From: CAZNKU01 sp045545235
Lineage (GTDB): Bacteria; Bacillota; Clostridia; Monoglobales; Firm-18
Assembly: GCA_045545235.1 (NCBI GenBank)
Contig: JAZQAN010000017.1
Location: 1-64,000, forward strand
Direction: 5' to 3'
DNA length: 64,000 nucleotides
Positions 25,909 through 33,407 of the stretch are shown piece after piece. Position 1 is the first letter of the stretch. Every line of letters starts with the position of its first letter. The notes under the pieces were generated by a model that made no database searches, had not been told where the DNA came from, and worked only from the letters and a program-made list of their open reading frames with translations. The position numbers and the translations under genes are program-made.

Positions 25909-27168
25909 CTAATTTGTGCATTTCGAACAAGGAGTTAACCCTGCCGTTTTGGCTTCGCTCAAGGTTGTAGCATAACTGTTTTTCCCACCACATTCTGCAT
26001 CGAAATGATATTTTTTGCCTGTAGGTGTACGATAAACACCCTTATTGTCAGATGGTGCAGCAGGTGTTACAGCAGGTGTTATACCTCCGTTACTGTAGCT
26101 TGAACCGGTCTGATAATTAATAACAATTCCCGGCTGAACATTATAACAATAAACACAAAAAGATATTCCTTTTCCATTATCCTCAACTGAATATGCTTCT
26201 AAAAGCACTCCGTCAGCAACAAGATTATTTCCTGTAAAAACAGGCGATACGCGATACACAACGTGATTTCCGGTCTTTTCTACATAATCAGCTATATCAT
26301 TTTCAAATGATACCATTCCGTCAATATTAAGATACCTTGTGCCTGTAATAAGATTTCTTTTATTTGCATTTTCACCCGTAAGCTGATAGCCTATTAAATG
26401 ACATCTGTTATAAAGATAACCGCCTGCAACATTGTCATATTTCACATTAATCCAGCCTGTGGGCGTTACACTGCTTATACTCTCTCTTTCATCCGTCGGC
26501 ATCAAATCGGTGGCAACTGATGCAAAACAAACGTCACATCTGCCAAGTGGGTCAAGGTCGCTGTAATATTCAAACGAGCCTGAAATTTTTTCATACTCGT
26601 CAAAAAAGGGTATATTGTTATTAACTGTATAATATGCCTTGCCGGAATATGCAGGCACATTATTCTTTATATAAGCATACTCGTAGCGGTCAAAAGAATT
26701 TCTTATAACTGATACTGTCTTTGTATCATCTTCCCACGCTACACCAAGGTTAAAGCTTTCAGCAACAAAACGAATGGGCAACATTGTACGACCATTTATT
26801 ATAACAGGGGCAACATCAAGCTGTTTTGCACTATTATTAAAATAAGCTGTTTTACTGTTAATGGTTAATTTTACTGTATCGCCGTCCATTTTAAGTATTG
26901 CCGTCTGGGTATTATTATCCCATTCCGCAGTACCGCCAAATTTTTCAATAATTGCTCTTATGGGCACAAGGGTACGTCCACTTACTACAACGGGCTTCGT
27001 ACCCCTTCCTGCATCAATTTCGCTATCAACGCCATTAACTTCCATTACAGGATTGTTAATTTGCAGGCTTACAATTATATCAGGTAAATCAACTGCAAAA
27101 ACAGACGATGCCGCAAAAGTACAGCACGCCATAACCACAGAGATTATCAGTAATTTTATTCTTTTCAC
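25909..27168 (-). CDS. Secreted DNA/RNA non-specific endonuclease with copper-amine-oxidase-like N-terminus
   Basis: 419 residues. Signal peptide (residues 1-26, ending SSVFA), then two copper amine oxidase N-terminal-like repeats (about 40-150: VVVSGRTLVPIRAIIEKFGG and VIINGRTMLPIRFVAESFN), which are non-catalytic wall- or surface-associated modules. The central domain (about 160-345) has the EndA-type motif LYNRCHLIGYQLTGE and KRNLITGTRYLN with the catalytic His. A proline/threonine linker leads to a C-terminal Cys/His motif (KYHFDAECGG...LTPCSKC) seen on secreted nucleases. GTG at 27168, with GGGGTG at 27174-27179, is preferred to GTG at 27177. It degrades extracellular nucleic acid. Confidence 0.9.
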   Translation of the reverse strand: MKRIKLLIISVVMACCTFAASSVFAVDLPDIIVSLQINNPVMEVNGVDSEIDAGRGTKPVVVSGRTLVPIRAIIEKFGGTAEWDNNTQTAILKMDGDTVKLTINSKTAYFNNSAKQLDVAPVIINGRTMLPIRFVAESFNLGVAWEDDTKTVSVIRNSFDRYEYAYIKNNVPAYSGKAYYTVNNNIPFFDEYEKISGSFEYYSDLDPLGRCDVCFASVATDLMPTDERESISSVTPTGWINVKYDNVAGGYLYNRCHLIGYQLTGENANKRNLITGTRYLNIDGMVSFENDIADYVEKTGNHVVYRVSPVFTGNNLVADGVLLEAYSVEDNGKGISFCVYCYNVQPGIVINYQTGSSYSNGGITPAVTPAAPSDNKGVYRTPTGKKYHFDAECGGKNSYATTLSEAKTAGLTPCSKCTN

Positions 27169-27228
27169 TACATTCACCCCATATATACTTTTTCATATTA
27201 TAGCACAGAATATATTAAAATTCAATTA

Positions 27229-27255
27229 AAAAGGAACGATAAACTCATTCCTTTT
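27229..27255 (-). terminator. Terminator after the MATE exporter gene
   Basis: AAAAGGAA (27229-27236) pairs with TTCCTTTT (27248-27255). On the minus strand it is followed by a T-rich stretch. It sits between the MATE stop at 27271 and the nuclease promoter region. Confidence 0.6.
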
Positions 27256-27270
27256 CAACATTATTCCTAA

Positions 27271-28602
27271 TTATATTGCCTTATACTTTGTAAGCCATGT
27301 TCCTCTTATAAACCTTACTCCAAAGAACAAAGCCCTGCATATCCAGTCACTGAACATTGCAAACCATACGCCAAATACTCCCCAATCTAAAAATTTAACA
27401 AAAACATAACTAAGGCCAATTCTGCATATCCACATAGAAGCTATGGCAATTATCAAGGTGTATTTTACGTCATTTGCTGCACGAAATGAATTACCAAGAC
27501 AAAAAGCAACAGGATGAACCAAAGCCAAAATTATTGAGTGAATAACCAGCAGTTGCTGTGCCATAGTTGCTGCCTCGGCTGAAAGCCCATACAGCCCCAC
27601 AAGTTGCTTTGAAAATATCGCCATTACAATTGCAAGAGAAGCCATAAGCACATAGGCAATGCCCAAAAGCTTACGGGCATACATTTTTGCCTGTTCCTTT
27701 TCCTGGGCACCTACGCATCTTCCTACTACTGTTATCATTGCCATTCCAACAGCAGTTCCCGATGCATATTGAAGTGACGATAACCCATTTGCAGCAGCAT
27801 TTGCCGCAATGGATACCGTACCCATAGCAGAAATTAGACTTTGAGTAATTACCTTACCAAACTGAAACATTCCGTTTTCCGCACCATTAGGAATACCTAT
27901 GCCACAAATTCTTTTTATAATCTGAAAGTCCGGCTTATAAGAAAATAATTTTTCTATATGTACAGGAAGATTTTTGTCATATGTCAGTACCATTATCATA
28001 GCTGCACCCAAAATTCTGGATAAAAGCGTTGAAATTGCAGCCCCTGCCGCCCCCATATTCAATGCATATATCAAAATTGCGTTGATTAATAAATGAACTA
28101 CATTCATTATAACAGAGACTTTCATAGATATTTTGGAATTACCCATAGCACGGAATATTGATGAACCTGCATTATACAAGGCAAGAAAAGGATATGAAAG
28201 TGCAGTAAACAAAAAATAAATCTGTGCATTTTCCATAACATCATTTGCAACACTTCCAAATACCATTGCAAGAAGACCTTTACGAAAAACAAGCATAATA
28301 AGCATAATGCCAACCGCTACTATAGATACTACCCACACAAGCTGTTTTGCGGCTTTATTTGCATTATCCATATTTCTTGCACCCATAAACTGAGATATCG
28401 TAACAGCCCCTCCTGCCGCAAGCGCAGAAAAAACATACAGCATAAGTAAATTAATGGAGTCTACAAGGGAAACCCCCGATACTGCCGCCTCACCTGCATA
28501 AGCAACCATTACAGTATCAAGCATACCGATAGTTACAGTTAAAAACTGTTCAATTACAAGTGGTATTATTATTTTTTTTAATTCCTGATTAGAAAAAATC
28601 AT
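27271..28602 (-). CDS. MATE-family efflux transporter
   Basis: 443 residues, twelve hydrophobic helices, MATE (NorM/DinF-like) family. N-terminal half has LKKIIIPLVIEQFLTVTIGMLD and the Gly-rich helices with VSGVSLVDSINLL; the second half repeats the pattern around GIPNGAENGMFQFGK. Uses sodium or proton gradients to export cationic drugs or metabolites. ATG at 28602 with GAGG upstream. Divergent from an AraC regulator, the likely controller. Substrate not predictable. Confidence 0.93.
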   Translation of the reverse strand: MIFSNQELKKIIIPLVIEQFLTVTIGMLDTVMVAYAGEAAVSGVSLVDSINLLMLYVFSALAAGGAVTISQFMGARNMDNANKAAKQLVWVVSIVAVGIMLIMLVFRKGLLAMVFGSVANDVMENAQIYFLFTALSYPFLALYNAGSSIFRAMGNSKISMKVSVIMNVVHLLINAILIYALNMGAAGAAISTLLSRILGAAMIMVLTYDKNLPVHIEKLFSYKPDFQIIKRICGIGIPNGAENGMFQFGKVITQSLISAMGTVSIAANAAANGLSSLQYASGTAVGMAMITVVGRCVGAQEKEQAKMYARKLLGIAYVLMASLAIVMAIFSKQLVGLYGLSAEAATMAQQLLVIHSIILALVHPVAFCLGNSFRAANDVKYTLIIAIASMWICRIGLSYVFVKFLDWGVFGVWFAMFSDWICRALFFGVRFIRGTWLTKYKAI

Positions 28603-28684
28603 ATTTAAACCTCACAAAATTTGCACTTTTCCTATACATTATAACAACAAAAAACATATATTTCTATTACTTTTCATAAAACAA

Positions 28685-28714
28685 GTTGCACAAAAGATAG
28701 ATTTATGTTACAAT
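28685..28714 (+). promoter_or_regulatory. Promoter of the AraC regulator at 28730
   Basis: TTGCAC (28685-28690) and TACAAT (28709-28714) with an 18-nt spacer. Predicted start near 28721 gives a leader of about 9 bases, directly on the GGTGAT ribosome binding site, as with the regulator at 15999. Confidence 0.55.
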
Positions 28715-28729
28715 ACACGTGGTGATATT

Positions 28730-29467
28730 ATGAATTTATCTGTAACCCGTACCGAAAAGGGTACAAATTTTTTTCCGCTACACAAACATACCGAAACCGA
28801 GATTGTCTTTTACCCATCTACAACCGGGACACTGTCTACGCAAGATAAAACATATCCCATAAATCCCGGCAGTATACTTATAATTCCGCCGGACACCTTG
28901 CACAGTACCCATTCCGACAGGAAGCTTGACGGCATTTACCTTAGAGGGAATTTTAATCAACTGTTAAACCTTAGTGCTCCCGTACAAATCAGCGACAACA
29001 AGTACGGTGAAGGCAAACAACTTGTTATGATGATATACAACAACCGTTTTGGAAACAAAGAATATTTGTCCTCACTTTGTGATGCTTTTGTAAATTTTAT
29101 TGCAACAAACATTAAATTTGAGGATAATATATCAAAGGCGGTTATGGATATAGTATCTGAAATTACCCGACAGGCATACAAATGGGATTTAAATGTTACA
29201 GATATCCTAAACACAAGCGGATATGCCGAAGATTACATACGTTCTCATTTCAAAAAAATTATTGGCAAAACTCCCGTAGAATTTCTTACACAGATACGAA
29301 TAGAGCATGCACAATTTTTAATAGAAACTTACGGCAACAGCATACCACTTTCCCAAATAGCGGAAAACTGCGGATATATAGATTACGTATATTTTTCAAG
29401 GAGATTTAAACAGTTAACGGGAAAATCTCCAAGGAATTTTGCAGACAAAACCGTATCTGAATATTAG
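28730..29467 (+). CDS. AraC-family transcriptional regulator (MATE-linked)
   Basis: 245 residues. Cupin-like N-terminus (HKHTETEIVFYP...PGSILIIPPDTLHST, about 18-65) and C-terminal double helix-turn-helix (about 145-240: ILNTSGYAEDYIRSHFKKIIGK and QIAENCGYIDYVYFSRRFKQL). Start ATG at 28730 with GGTGAT. Divergent from the MATE exporter, which it may activate in response to a small ligand. Ends convergent with the rplJL cluster at a bidirectional terminator. Confidence 0.93.
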   Translation: MNLSVTRTEKGTNFFPLHKHTETEIVFYPSTTGTLSTQDKTYPINPGSILIIPPDTLHSTHSDRKLDGIYLRGNFNQLLNLSAPVQISDNKYGEGKQLVMMIYNNRFGNKEYLSSLCDAFVNFIATNIKFEDNISKAVMDIVSEITRQAYKWDLNVTDILNTSGYAEDYIRSHFKKIIGKTPVEFLTQIRIEHAQFLIETYGNSIPLSQIAENCGYIDYVYFSRRFKQLTGKSPRNFADKTVSEY

Positions 29468-29507
29468 TCGTAAGAGTTTTAGAACATTTATAATATTCAT
29501 AGATAAA

Positions 29508-29537
29508 AAAAGCGGAAAGGATAACCTTTCCGCTTTT
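29508..29537. terminator. Bidirectional terminator after rplL
   Basis: AAAAGCGGAAAGG (29508-29520) pairs with CCTTTCCGCTTTT (29525-29537) around a 4-nt loop. A-run on the left gives a U-tract for the ribosomal operon. It ends the L10-L12 transcript, with no rpoB following. Confidence 0.9.
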
Positions 29538-29558
29538 AAAAACAATACTAAGCTTAAA

Positions 29559-29924
29559 TTACTTAAGTTCGATTGTAGCGCCAACTTCTTCGAATTTAGC
29601 TTTCATTTCTTCAGCAGCAGCCTTGTCTACGCCTTCCTTAATTGTAGAAGGAGCACCGTCAACAAGTTCTTTTGCTTCCTTAAGACCAAGACCTGTAGCT
29701 TCACGTACAACCTTGATAACCTTGATTTTTTCAGCACCAGCGTTAGCAAGTACAACTGTGAAGTCTGTTTTTTCTTCAGCAGCAGCACCAGCGTCGCCAC
29801 CAGCAGCTACCATTACAGGAGCAGCAGCGCTTACGCCGAATTCTTCTTCCATAGCTTTTACTAGTTCAGCAACTTCTAAAAGTTTAAGTTCTTTTATTGC
29901 ATCTAAAATTTCATTAACTGTCAT
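29559..29924 (-). CDS. rplL: Ribosomal protein L7/L12
   Basis: 121 residues. N-terminal dimerisation domain, Ala-rich hinge (about 36-50) and C-terminal factor-binding domain with VIKVVREATGLGLKEAKELVDGAP. Multiple copies form the ribosome stalk through L10 and recruit translation GTPases. AGGAGG ribosome binding site. It is the last gene of the cluster; the next gene downstream is the convergent AraC regulator, not rpoB. Confidence 0.98.
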   Translation of the reverse strand: MTVNEILDAIKELKLLEVAELVKAMEEEFGVSAAAPVMVAAGGDAGAAAEEKTDFTVVLANAGAEKIKVIKVVREATGLGLKEAKELVDGAPSTIKEGVDKAAAEEMKAKFEEVGATIELK

Positions 29925-29985
29925 TTTAAAATACCTCCTAAATAATTTTAATTAATAATTTTTAATAATAATGTAATACTGAAAA

Positions 29986-30546
29986 TTATTCAGCATCTGC
30001 AGCAGGAGCTTCTTCAGCACCGCCGTTTTTCTTAGCAACCAAATCAGCGATTTCTACGCCGCCTTCAACGATTGTGTTAAGCAATCTAACAAGACCTGAA
30101 ACAGGTGACTGCAAGCTGCCCATCATCTTAGCGATAAGAACTTCCTTAGATGGAGTTGAAGCCAATGTCTTAACCTCATCAAGAGAAATAACCTTACCTT
30201 CCATAAAACCTGATTTGAAAGATACGATATCGTGATCTTTCACGAAATCTGAGAATACTTTAGCAGGAGCTACCATATCCTCTGTATGATAAGCAAGAGC
30301 TGTAGGACCGTGAAGAACTTCATCAAGACCTTCAAGACCAACTTCCCTAGCAGCAAAGCCAAGAAGTGAATTCTTAACTACAGTATATTTAACACCTGCA
30401 GCACGGAATTTTGTTCTTAATTCTGTATCTTCTTCAACAGTAAGACCACGATAGTCAACAATGACACCTGCTGCTGCACCCTTTAGTTCTTCAACCAAAT
30501 TAGCAACTGCCGCTTTCTTGCTTTCTAAAACTTTTGCACTTGGCAT
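29986..30546 (-). CDS. rplJ: Ribosomal protein L10
   Basis: 186 residues, slightly longer than usual because of an acidic, Ala-rich C-terminal extension (GGAEEAPAADAE). The N-terminal LVEELKGAAAGVIVDYRGLTV and the C-terminal helix that binds L7/L12 dimers are present. It anchors the stalk to 23S rRNA and in the family represses its own operon through a leader RNA, which is visible upstream. AGGAGG at 7-10 nt from the ATG. Confidence 0.98.
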   Translation of the reverse strand: MPSAKVLESKKAAVANLVEELKGAAAGVIVDYRGLTVEEDTELRTKFRAAGVKYTVVKNSLLGFAAREVGLEGLDEVLHGPTALAYHTEDMVAPAKVFSDFVKDHDIVSFKSGFMEGKVISLDEVKTLASTPSKEVLIAKMMGSLQSPVSGLVRLLNTIVEGGVEIADLVAKKNGGAEEAPAADAE

Positions 30547-30575
30547 TTAAATTTCCTCCTTTCAAGTGTTTTCAA

Positions 30576-30684
30576 TAAAAAAGGTTCTTCGTCCATAGAC
30601 ACACGAAGAACCTGAAAATAATCAAAATAGATTAGTTTATTCCTCGGCAGGTCTTATTTTTATGCCTGAGTCTATGGAAACCTT
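30576..30684 (-). ncRNA. Ribosomal protein L10 leader (autoregulatory RNA)
   Basis: The minus-strand transcript carries an early TCCATAGACTC segment, a conserved CCTGCCGAGGA region and a terminator hairpin with arms 30604-30613 and 30582-30591 followed by a U-run (30576-30582). The loop contains GTCTATGGA, complementary to the early segment, so the leader can switch between folds. This matches the L10 leader arrangement in Firmicutes, where L10-L12 binding controls read-through into rplJL. Confidence 0.8.
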
Positions 30685-30688
30685 TATT

Positions 30689-30717
30689 ATAATATCATAC
30701 AAATAAAAATTTGTCAA
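30689..30717 (-). promoter_or_regulatory. Internal promoter for rplJL
   Basis: TTGACA (30717-30712) and TATTAT (30694-30689) with 17 nt between, starting 7 bases after the rplA stop. It makes the L10 leader and rplJL a separately controlled transcript. Confidence 0.75.
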
Positions 30718-30723
30718 GATAAA

Positions 30724-31419
30724 TTATTCACCGATTTTTGAAGCATTAATTTTAATGCCAGGGCCCATTGTTGATGTAACAACAACGCTCTTTAGGTACT
30801 GACCTTTTGCAGCAGCAGGCTTAGCCTTAATAACTGCATTCAAAAGTGTGTTAAAGTTGTCAGACAACTTTTCAACACCAAAAGATGCTTTACCGATAGG
30901 GCAATGAATAATGTTTGTTTTGTCAAGACGGTATTCAATCTTACCAGACTTGATTTCGCTGATAGCTTTAGCAACATCCATTGTTACTGTACCAGCCTTA
31001 GGGTTAGGCATCAAACCTTTTGGACCCAATACTTTACCCAAACGACCAACAACACCCATCATATCAGGTGTAGCAACGATAACGTCATATTCAAACCAGT
31101 TATCATTCTGAATTCTTGGAATAAGTTCCTCAGCACCTACGAAATCTGCACCTGCCTGCTCAGCTTCTGTAGCCTTATCGCCTTTAGCAAATACAAGAAC
31201 GCGAGCTGTTTTACCTGTACCGTGTGGAAGTACTACCGCACCTCTAACCTGCTGGTCAGCGTGACGAGAGTCAACACCCAAACGAATATGAGCCTCTACT
31301 GTTTCATCAAACTTAGCTTTAGCTGTCTTTGTAATCAAATCCATTGCTTCAGCTGTGTCGTAAAGGCGTGCTTTCTCAATAAGCTTTGCGCTTTCTTGAT
31401 ACTTTTTACCTCTTTTCAT
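30724..31419 (-). CDS. rplA: Ribosomal protein L1
   Basis: 231 residues, standard length. Conserved features include VRGAVVLPHGTGKTARVLVFAKG, FDVIVATPDMM-like YDVIVATPDMMGVVGRLG and the LGPKGLMPNPKAGTVT signature. Forms the L1 stalk that moves E-site tRNA and in many bacteria represses translation of the L11-L1 mRNA. Good ribosome binding site. It follows rplK after a 71-base spacer containing a conserved hairpin. Confidence 0.98.
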   Translation of the reverse strand: MKRGKKYQESAKLIEKARLYDTAEAMDLITKTAKAKFDETVEAHIRLGVDSRHADQQVRGAVVLPHGTGKTARVLVFAKGDKATEAEQAGADFVGAEELIPRIQNDNWFEYDVIVATPDMMGVVGRLGKVLGPKGLMPNPKAGTVTMDVAKAISEIKSGKIEYRLDKTNIIHCPIGKASFGVEKLSDNFNTLLNAVIKAKPAAAKGQYLKSVVVTSTMGPGIKINASKIGE

Positions 31420-31433
31420 TCTTTTACCTCCTT

Positions 31434-31464
31434 GTGGTCAAACGGGAAAAAAATCCCCTCCCAC
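31434..31464 (-). promoter_or_regulatory. Intergenic hairpin element, rplK-rplA copy
   Basis: On the plus strand GTGG...GGGA...TCCC...CCAC makes a two-part stem (outer GTGG/CCAC, inner GGGA/TCCC). A near-identical element lies at 31943-31972 between nusG and rplK. Both are just before the next ribosome binding site. Confidence 0.55.
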
Positions 31465-31490
31465 GTAATTAAATCACCGAAGTGTGTGGA

Positions 31491-31916
31491 TTACTCTTCT
31501 ACTGTAACACCCATACTGCGAGCAGTACCAGCGATCATAGACATAGCAGCTTCCAATGAAGCGGCATTAAGGTCAGGCATCTTCTGTTCAGCGATAGCCT
31601 GAAGATCAGCTTTTGAAAGCTGAGCAACCTTTGTCTTGTTAGGAACGCCTGAAGCTTTATCAATCTTACAAGCCTTCTTTATAAGAACAGCTGCCGGTGG
31701 AGTCTTAGTAATAAAAGTAAATGATCTGTCTGCAAAAACTGTAATTACAACAGGAATAATAAGACCAGCATCTTTGGCTGTCTTTTCGTTGAACTGTTTG
31801 CAGAATTCCATAATGTTAACACCATGCTGACCTAAAGCAGGACCAACCGGTGGTGCAGGAGTAGCCTTACCCGCTGCGATTTGTAATTTAATGTAACCAG
31901 CTACCTTTTGAGCCAT
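31491..31916 (-). CDS. rplK: Ribosomal protein L11
   Basis: 141 residues, exact family length. N-terminal VAGYIKLQIAAGKATPAPPVGPALGQHG contains the proline-rich thiostrepton-interaction region, and the C-terminal rRNA-binding domain has the family pattern KTKVAQLSKADLQAIAEQKMPDLNA. Binds the GTPase-associated centre of 23S rRNA. Between nusG and rplA with a strong ribosome binding site. Confidence 0.98.
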   Translation of the reverse strand: MAQKVAGYIKLQIAAGKATPAPPVGPALGQHGVNIMEFCKQFNEKTAKDAGLIIPVVITVFADRSFTFITKTPPAAVLIKKACKIDKASGVPNKTKVAQLSKADLQAIAEQKMPDLNAASLEAAMSMIAGTARSMGVTVEE

Positions 31917-31942
31917 AGTTTACACCTCCTAACATACTTGAT

Positions 31943-31972
31943 GTGGTACAAACGGGACCAATTCCCTCCCAC
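31943..31972 (-). promoter_or_regulatory. Intergenic hairpin element, nusG-rplK copy
   Basis: Same architecture as the element at 31434-31464: outer GTGG/CCAC (31943-31946 with 31969-31972) and inner GGGA/TCCC (31954-31957 with 31963-31966), separated by the shared AAAC. Base differences are confined largely to the loop, which suggests the stem is conserved. Confidence 0.55.
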
Positions 31973-31993
31973 TATAACATCGCACAAGCGAAA

Positions 31994-32509
31994 TTATACA
32001 ACTTCTACCTGATTGAACTCAAGTTCAACAGGAGTTTCTCTACCAAACATTGATACAACAACACGAACCTTTTTCTTTTCCATACTGATTTCATCAACAA
32101 TGCCGACAAAGTCTGAAAGTGGACCAAATTTAATTTTAACACTGTCACCTTCTGCATAGTTAAGAATAATCTGCTGCTGTTCAATACCCATATTTTCAAC
32201 CTCTTCATCAGTAAGAGGTACAGGCTTTGAGCCCGGTCCAACGAAACCTGTAACACCGCGTGTATTACGTACAATATACCAGGCTTCATCTGACATATTC
32301 ATCTTTATAATAACATAGCCGGGAAATTTTTTGCGTGTAACAACTCTTTTTTCGTCGTCCTTCATTTCCACAACTTCTTCCATAGGAATCTGTATATCCA
32401 GGATGGCATCTTCAATGCCACGATTTTCTATGGTTTTTTCGATGTTAGCCTTAACCTTGTTCTCATAACCTGAATAAGTATGGACTACATACCATTTAGC
32501 CTTTGCCAT
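31994..32509 (-). CDS. nusG: Transcription termination/antitermination factor NusG
   Basis: 171 residues with the NGN domain (AKWYVVHTYSGYENKVKANIEKTIENRG) and the C-terminal KOW domain (EGDSVKIKFGPLSDFVGIVDEI). Links RNA polymerase to the lead ribosome and modulates pausing and termination. ATG at 32509 with GGAAG upstream. Lies 23 bases after secE in the conserved secE-nusG-rplK order. Confidence 0.98.
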   Translation of the reverse strand: MAKAKWYVVHTYSGYENKVKANIEKTIENRGIEDAILDIQIPMEEVVEMKDDEKRVVTRKKFPGYVIIKMNMSDEAWYIVRNTRGVTGFVGPGSKPVPLTDEEVENMGIEQQQIILNYAEGDSVKIKFGPLSDFVGIVDEISMEKKKVRVVVSMFGRETPVELEFNQVEVV

Positions 32510-32532
32510 GTGCCATCACTTCCTATTCAATA

Positions 32533-33099
32533 TTATTGTGCAGGTGTTTCACCTTCAACAGGTTTTTCACCTTCAGCAGGCTTTTCGCCTTCAGCAGGTG
32601 TTTCGCCTTCAGCAGGTGTTTCGCCTTCAGCAGGCTTTTCGCCTTCAGCAGGTGTTTCGCCTTCAGCAGGTGTTTCACCTTCAGCAGGTGTTTCTTCTAC
32701 AATACCCATTCTTGCATTAACTTCTTCCTGTGTCAAAACAGCGCCTGTTTCTTTGTCTGTGTATTCGCCAGTTTCCTGGTTCATTATAATTCCTTTTTCG
32801 TCAAGTGCTTTGATTGTTTCTGCAATCATAGCCTGATACTGTTCTTCTGTAATCTGTTGTTCACTACCTGTAGTAGCTTCAGGTTGAGTTTGTTCAACAG
32901 TTTCAGCAGGGGAAATTACATTCCACGCTGACGCAAAGCCATAATCCAAAACCCAGATTAGAGCCCCAATAACCAATACTACAGCAAGAACAACAAATGT
33001 ATTGTTCTTCACCTGTTTAAAGCTTGGCCATGTAACTTTTTTAAGTTCAGCCTTTACTTCTTTAACAAAATTAAGAGCCTTACTCTTTTTCTTAGCCAT
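32533..33099 (-). CDS. secE: Preprotein translocase subunit SecE with long C-terminal repeat tail
   Basis: 188 residues, against about 60-75 for normal Gram-positive SecE. Residues 1-58 are a regular SecE: the amphipathic helix FVKEVKAELKKVTWPSFKQVKNNT and one transmembrane helix (about 34-55). The remaining 130 residues are an acidic, non-canonical tail: a Gln/Glu-rich segment (about 63-133) and eight six-residue units of the type ETPAEG plus a final part (136-188). From the known SecE topology the tail should face the outside of the cell. Position before nusG confirms identity. RBS GGGAG. Confidence 0.95.
   Translation of the reverse strand: MAKKKSKALNFVKEVKAELKKVTWPSFKQVKNNTFVVLAVVLVIGALIWVLDYGFASAWNVISPAETVEQTQPEATTGSEQQITEEQYQAMIAETIKALDEKGIIMNQETGEYTDKETGAVLTQEEVNARMGIVEETPAEGETPAEGETPAEGEKPAEGETPAEGETPAEGEKPAEGEKPVEGETPAQ
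32536..32694. repeat. 18-bp coding tandem repeat at the 3' end of secE
   Basis: Eight near-identical 18-bp units (encoding ETPAEG or EKPAEG, one EKPVEG) plus a final partial unit. The DNA identity between units is high, so the copy number may vary between strains by slippage without frameshift. Confidence 0.9.
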
Positions 33100-33128
33100 T
33101 TTATCACTCCCTCTATAATAAGATAGAA

Positions 33129-33278
33129 TTATTTTGTTTCTTTATGAAGAGTGTGCTTTCTGCAGAATTTGCAGTATTTGTTCATTTCAAGACGATCAGG
33201 ATCGTTCTTCTTGTTCTTCATTGTGTCATAGTTTCTCTGTTTGCATTCTGTGCATTCCAATGTAATTTTTACTCTCAT
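33129..33278 (-). CDS. rpmG: Ribosomal protein L33
   Basis: 49 residues, starting MRVKITLECTECKQRNY and ending KHTLHKETK. It is the zinc-binding (C+) form: CTEC and CKFC provide four cysteines. Start ATG at 33278 with GGAGG; the stop TAA is at 33129. Standard position immediately upstream of secE-nusG and the first gene of this transcript. Too short for routine ORF lists but unambiguous. Confidence 0.97.
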   Translation of the reverse strand: MRVKITLECTECKQRNYDTMKNKKNDPDRLEMNKYCKFCRKHTLHKETK

Positions 33279-33313
33279 ATTTTTAACCTCCAAATTGTTA
33301 TCTGTTTAAAACC

Positions 33314-33356
33314 CGTAAAAAGGCACATCAAAAAAAGACCCATTTTTACGAGGTCT
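33314..33356 (-). promoter_or_regulatory. Attenuator-like leader of the rpmG-secE-nusG operon
   Basis: In the minus-strand transcript AGACC (33356-33352) pairs with GGTCT (33340-33336), followed by six or seven U residues: a terminator. Its loop contains CGTAAAAA (33350-33343), which is complementary to TTTTTACG downstream (33321-33314), an alternative pairing that would compete. Read-through could thus be controlled. No ligand is identified. Confidence 0.5.
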
Positions 33357-33361
33357 ATATA

Positions 33362-33390
33362 AATATATCATATAAACATCGCTAAGTCAA
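33362..33390 (-). promoter_or_regulatory. Promoter of rpmG-secE-nusG-rplKA
   Basis: TTGACT (33390-33385) and TATATT (33367-33362) with 17 nt between, located directly after the rsmG stop and before the attenuator-like leader. Confidence 0.7.
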
Positions 33391-33407
33391 GTGTTTTTTT
33401 TAATTTT

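Noticed and set aside
30904..31602. Plus-strand frame of 232 codons across rplA and rplK
   Set aside because: Shadow of highly conserved ribosomal genes on the opposite strand; no promoter or ribosome binding site.
32536..32694. CRISPR-like array
   Set aside because: The 18-bp units are contiguous without unique spacers and lie inside a coding frame.
32480..32836. Repeat-rich plus-strand frames over the secE tail
   Set aside because: They exist only because the 18-bp units are in-frame on both strands; the minus-strand product is secE.
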